Below are positions 4,819-5,260 of a stretch of DNA of 5,260 bases, piece after piece. A program made the position numbers and the translations under genes. Origin of the DNA: Chamaesiphon sp. (GTDB taxonomy: Bacteria > Cyanobacteriota > Cyanobacteriia > Cyanobacteriales > Chamaesiphonaceae); NCBI GenBank assembly GCA_026785875.1, contig JAJAZF010000405.1, positions 1-5,260 of the forward strand, written 5' to 3'. The notes beneath the pieces were generated by a model. It was not told the origin of the DNA and searched no databases. It worked only from the letters and a program-made list of their open reading frames with translations. Each line of letters begins with the position of its first letter. The stretch's first letter is position 1.

Positions 4819-5260
4819 CTAACCACCCGTAGAGGCGGCTAGTTCGGCTAAACGCTCTTGTTGGTCTTGGGAGATACAACTTTGAATTACCTCCTCTAGA
4901 TCGCCAGATAGCACCTTCTCCAGACCGAAATTATGTCCTAACCGATGGTCGGTAGCGCGGTTGTCCTTATAATTATAAGTGCGAATTTTTTCCGATCGAG
5001 ATCCGGTGCCGACTTGCGAGCGACGCATTGAAGTTACTTCTTCTTGTTGTTCGCGCAGTTTGATATCGTACAATTTCGCCCGTAAGATTTGCATGGCGCG
5101 TTCTTTATTCTGCCGTTGCGATCGTTCTTCGGTACAAAAGATCCGAATTCCCGTCGGTTTGTGGAATAGATCGGCGGCGGTTTCTACCTTGTTGACGTTT
5201 TGTCCACCAGCACCACCCGATCGAGCGGTACTCATTTCGATATCCTTAGGATCGATAAAG
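4819..5260 (-). CDS. prfA: Peptide chain release factor 1 (RF1), C-terminal part, cut by window end
   Basis: RF1 recognises UAA and UAG in the ribosomal A site and triggers release of the finished protein. The visible 146 residues are the C-terminal 40 percent of a protein normally near 360 residues. The frame continues through the window edge upstream of the internal Met, beginning FIDPKDIE. The catalytic loop SGGAGGQNVNKVE is present, with GGQ encoded at 5200-5208; the Gln of this motif is the residue methylated by PrmC in bacteria. ERSQRQNKERAMQIL and SMRRSQVGTGSRSEKIRTYN follow, then RATDHRLGHNF, as in RF1 rather than RF2. The codon-reading PxT motif lies outside the window, so RF1 identity rests on the C-terminal sequence. 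It ends in TAG, one of its own stop codons. The antitoxin gene follows after 42 bases on the same strand. Confidence 0.95.
   Translation of the reverse strand, partial: FIDPKDIEMSTARSGGAGGQNVNKVETAADLFHKPTGIRIFCTEERSQRQNKERAMQILRAKLYDIKLREQQEEVTSMRRSQVGTGSRSEKIRTYNYKDNRATDHRLGHNFGLEKVLSGDLEEVIQSCISQDQQERLAELAASTGG

Noticed and set aside
4819..5260. Release factor 2 or a GGQ-only rescue factor (ArfB-like)
   Set aside because: The RTYN and RATDHR pattern and the long conserved C-terminus match RF1, and the frame continues upstream past the GGQ domain start. ArfB-like proteins have a short basic tail instead.

Overview
The window looks like core chromosome of a cyanobacterium. The evidence is the murC-murB pairing, a release factor 1 and an SmpB that both read like cyanobacterial orthologues, and heavy over-use of the hexamer CGATCG, which is the core of the cyanobacterial HIP1 repeat. 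I counted about 25 copies by hand in 5.26 kb, including one full HIP1 octamer, GCGATCGC. I cannot name the genus from sequence alone.

Layout, left to right. A YbaB/EbfC-type nucleoid-associated protein gene (16-357, minus) is followed by a roughly 300-base gap with CGATCG sites and a small inverted repeat. Then come murB (661-1638, minus) and murC (1789-3216, minus), with 150 bases between them. A 333-base non-coding stretch separates murC from the divergent smpB (3550-4023, plus). It holds the best promoter candidate in the window (an extended -10 for murC), a strong murC ribosome binding site and a repeat-like inverted structure. smpB converges on a two-gene toxin-antitoxin module, with the PIN-domain toxin at 4090-4479 and its antitoxin at 4480-4776, both minus. 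The 66 bases between smpB and the toxin carry a perfect 20-base palindrome that probably acts as the smpB terminator. At the right edge is the C-terminal part of prfA (release factor 1, minus), cut by the window end.

How the genes relate. MurC and MurB are consecutive cytoplasmic enzymes of peptidoglycan precursor synthesis in reverse order: MurB makes UDP-MurNAc and MurC adds the first L-alanine. SmpB (tmRNA-based ribosome rescue) and PrfA (stop-codon termination) both act on ribosomes at the end of translation. The toxin-antitoxin pair between them is of a type whose toxins usually cut RNA needed for translation, but nothing here shows a functional link. It could simply be a module settled between housekeeping genes.

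I found no tRNA, rRNA, CRISPR array, insertion sequence or phage gene, and no convincing new multi-gene system. The items most worth a second look are the terminator palindrome, the placement of the toxin-antitoxin pair, and the CGATCG bias that is mostly not canonical HIP1.
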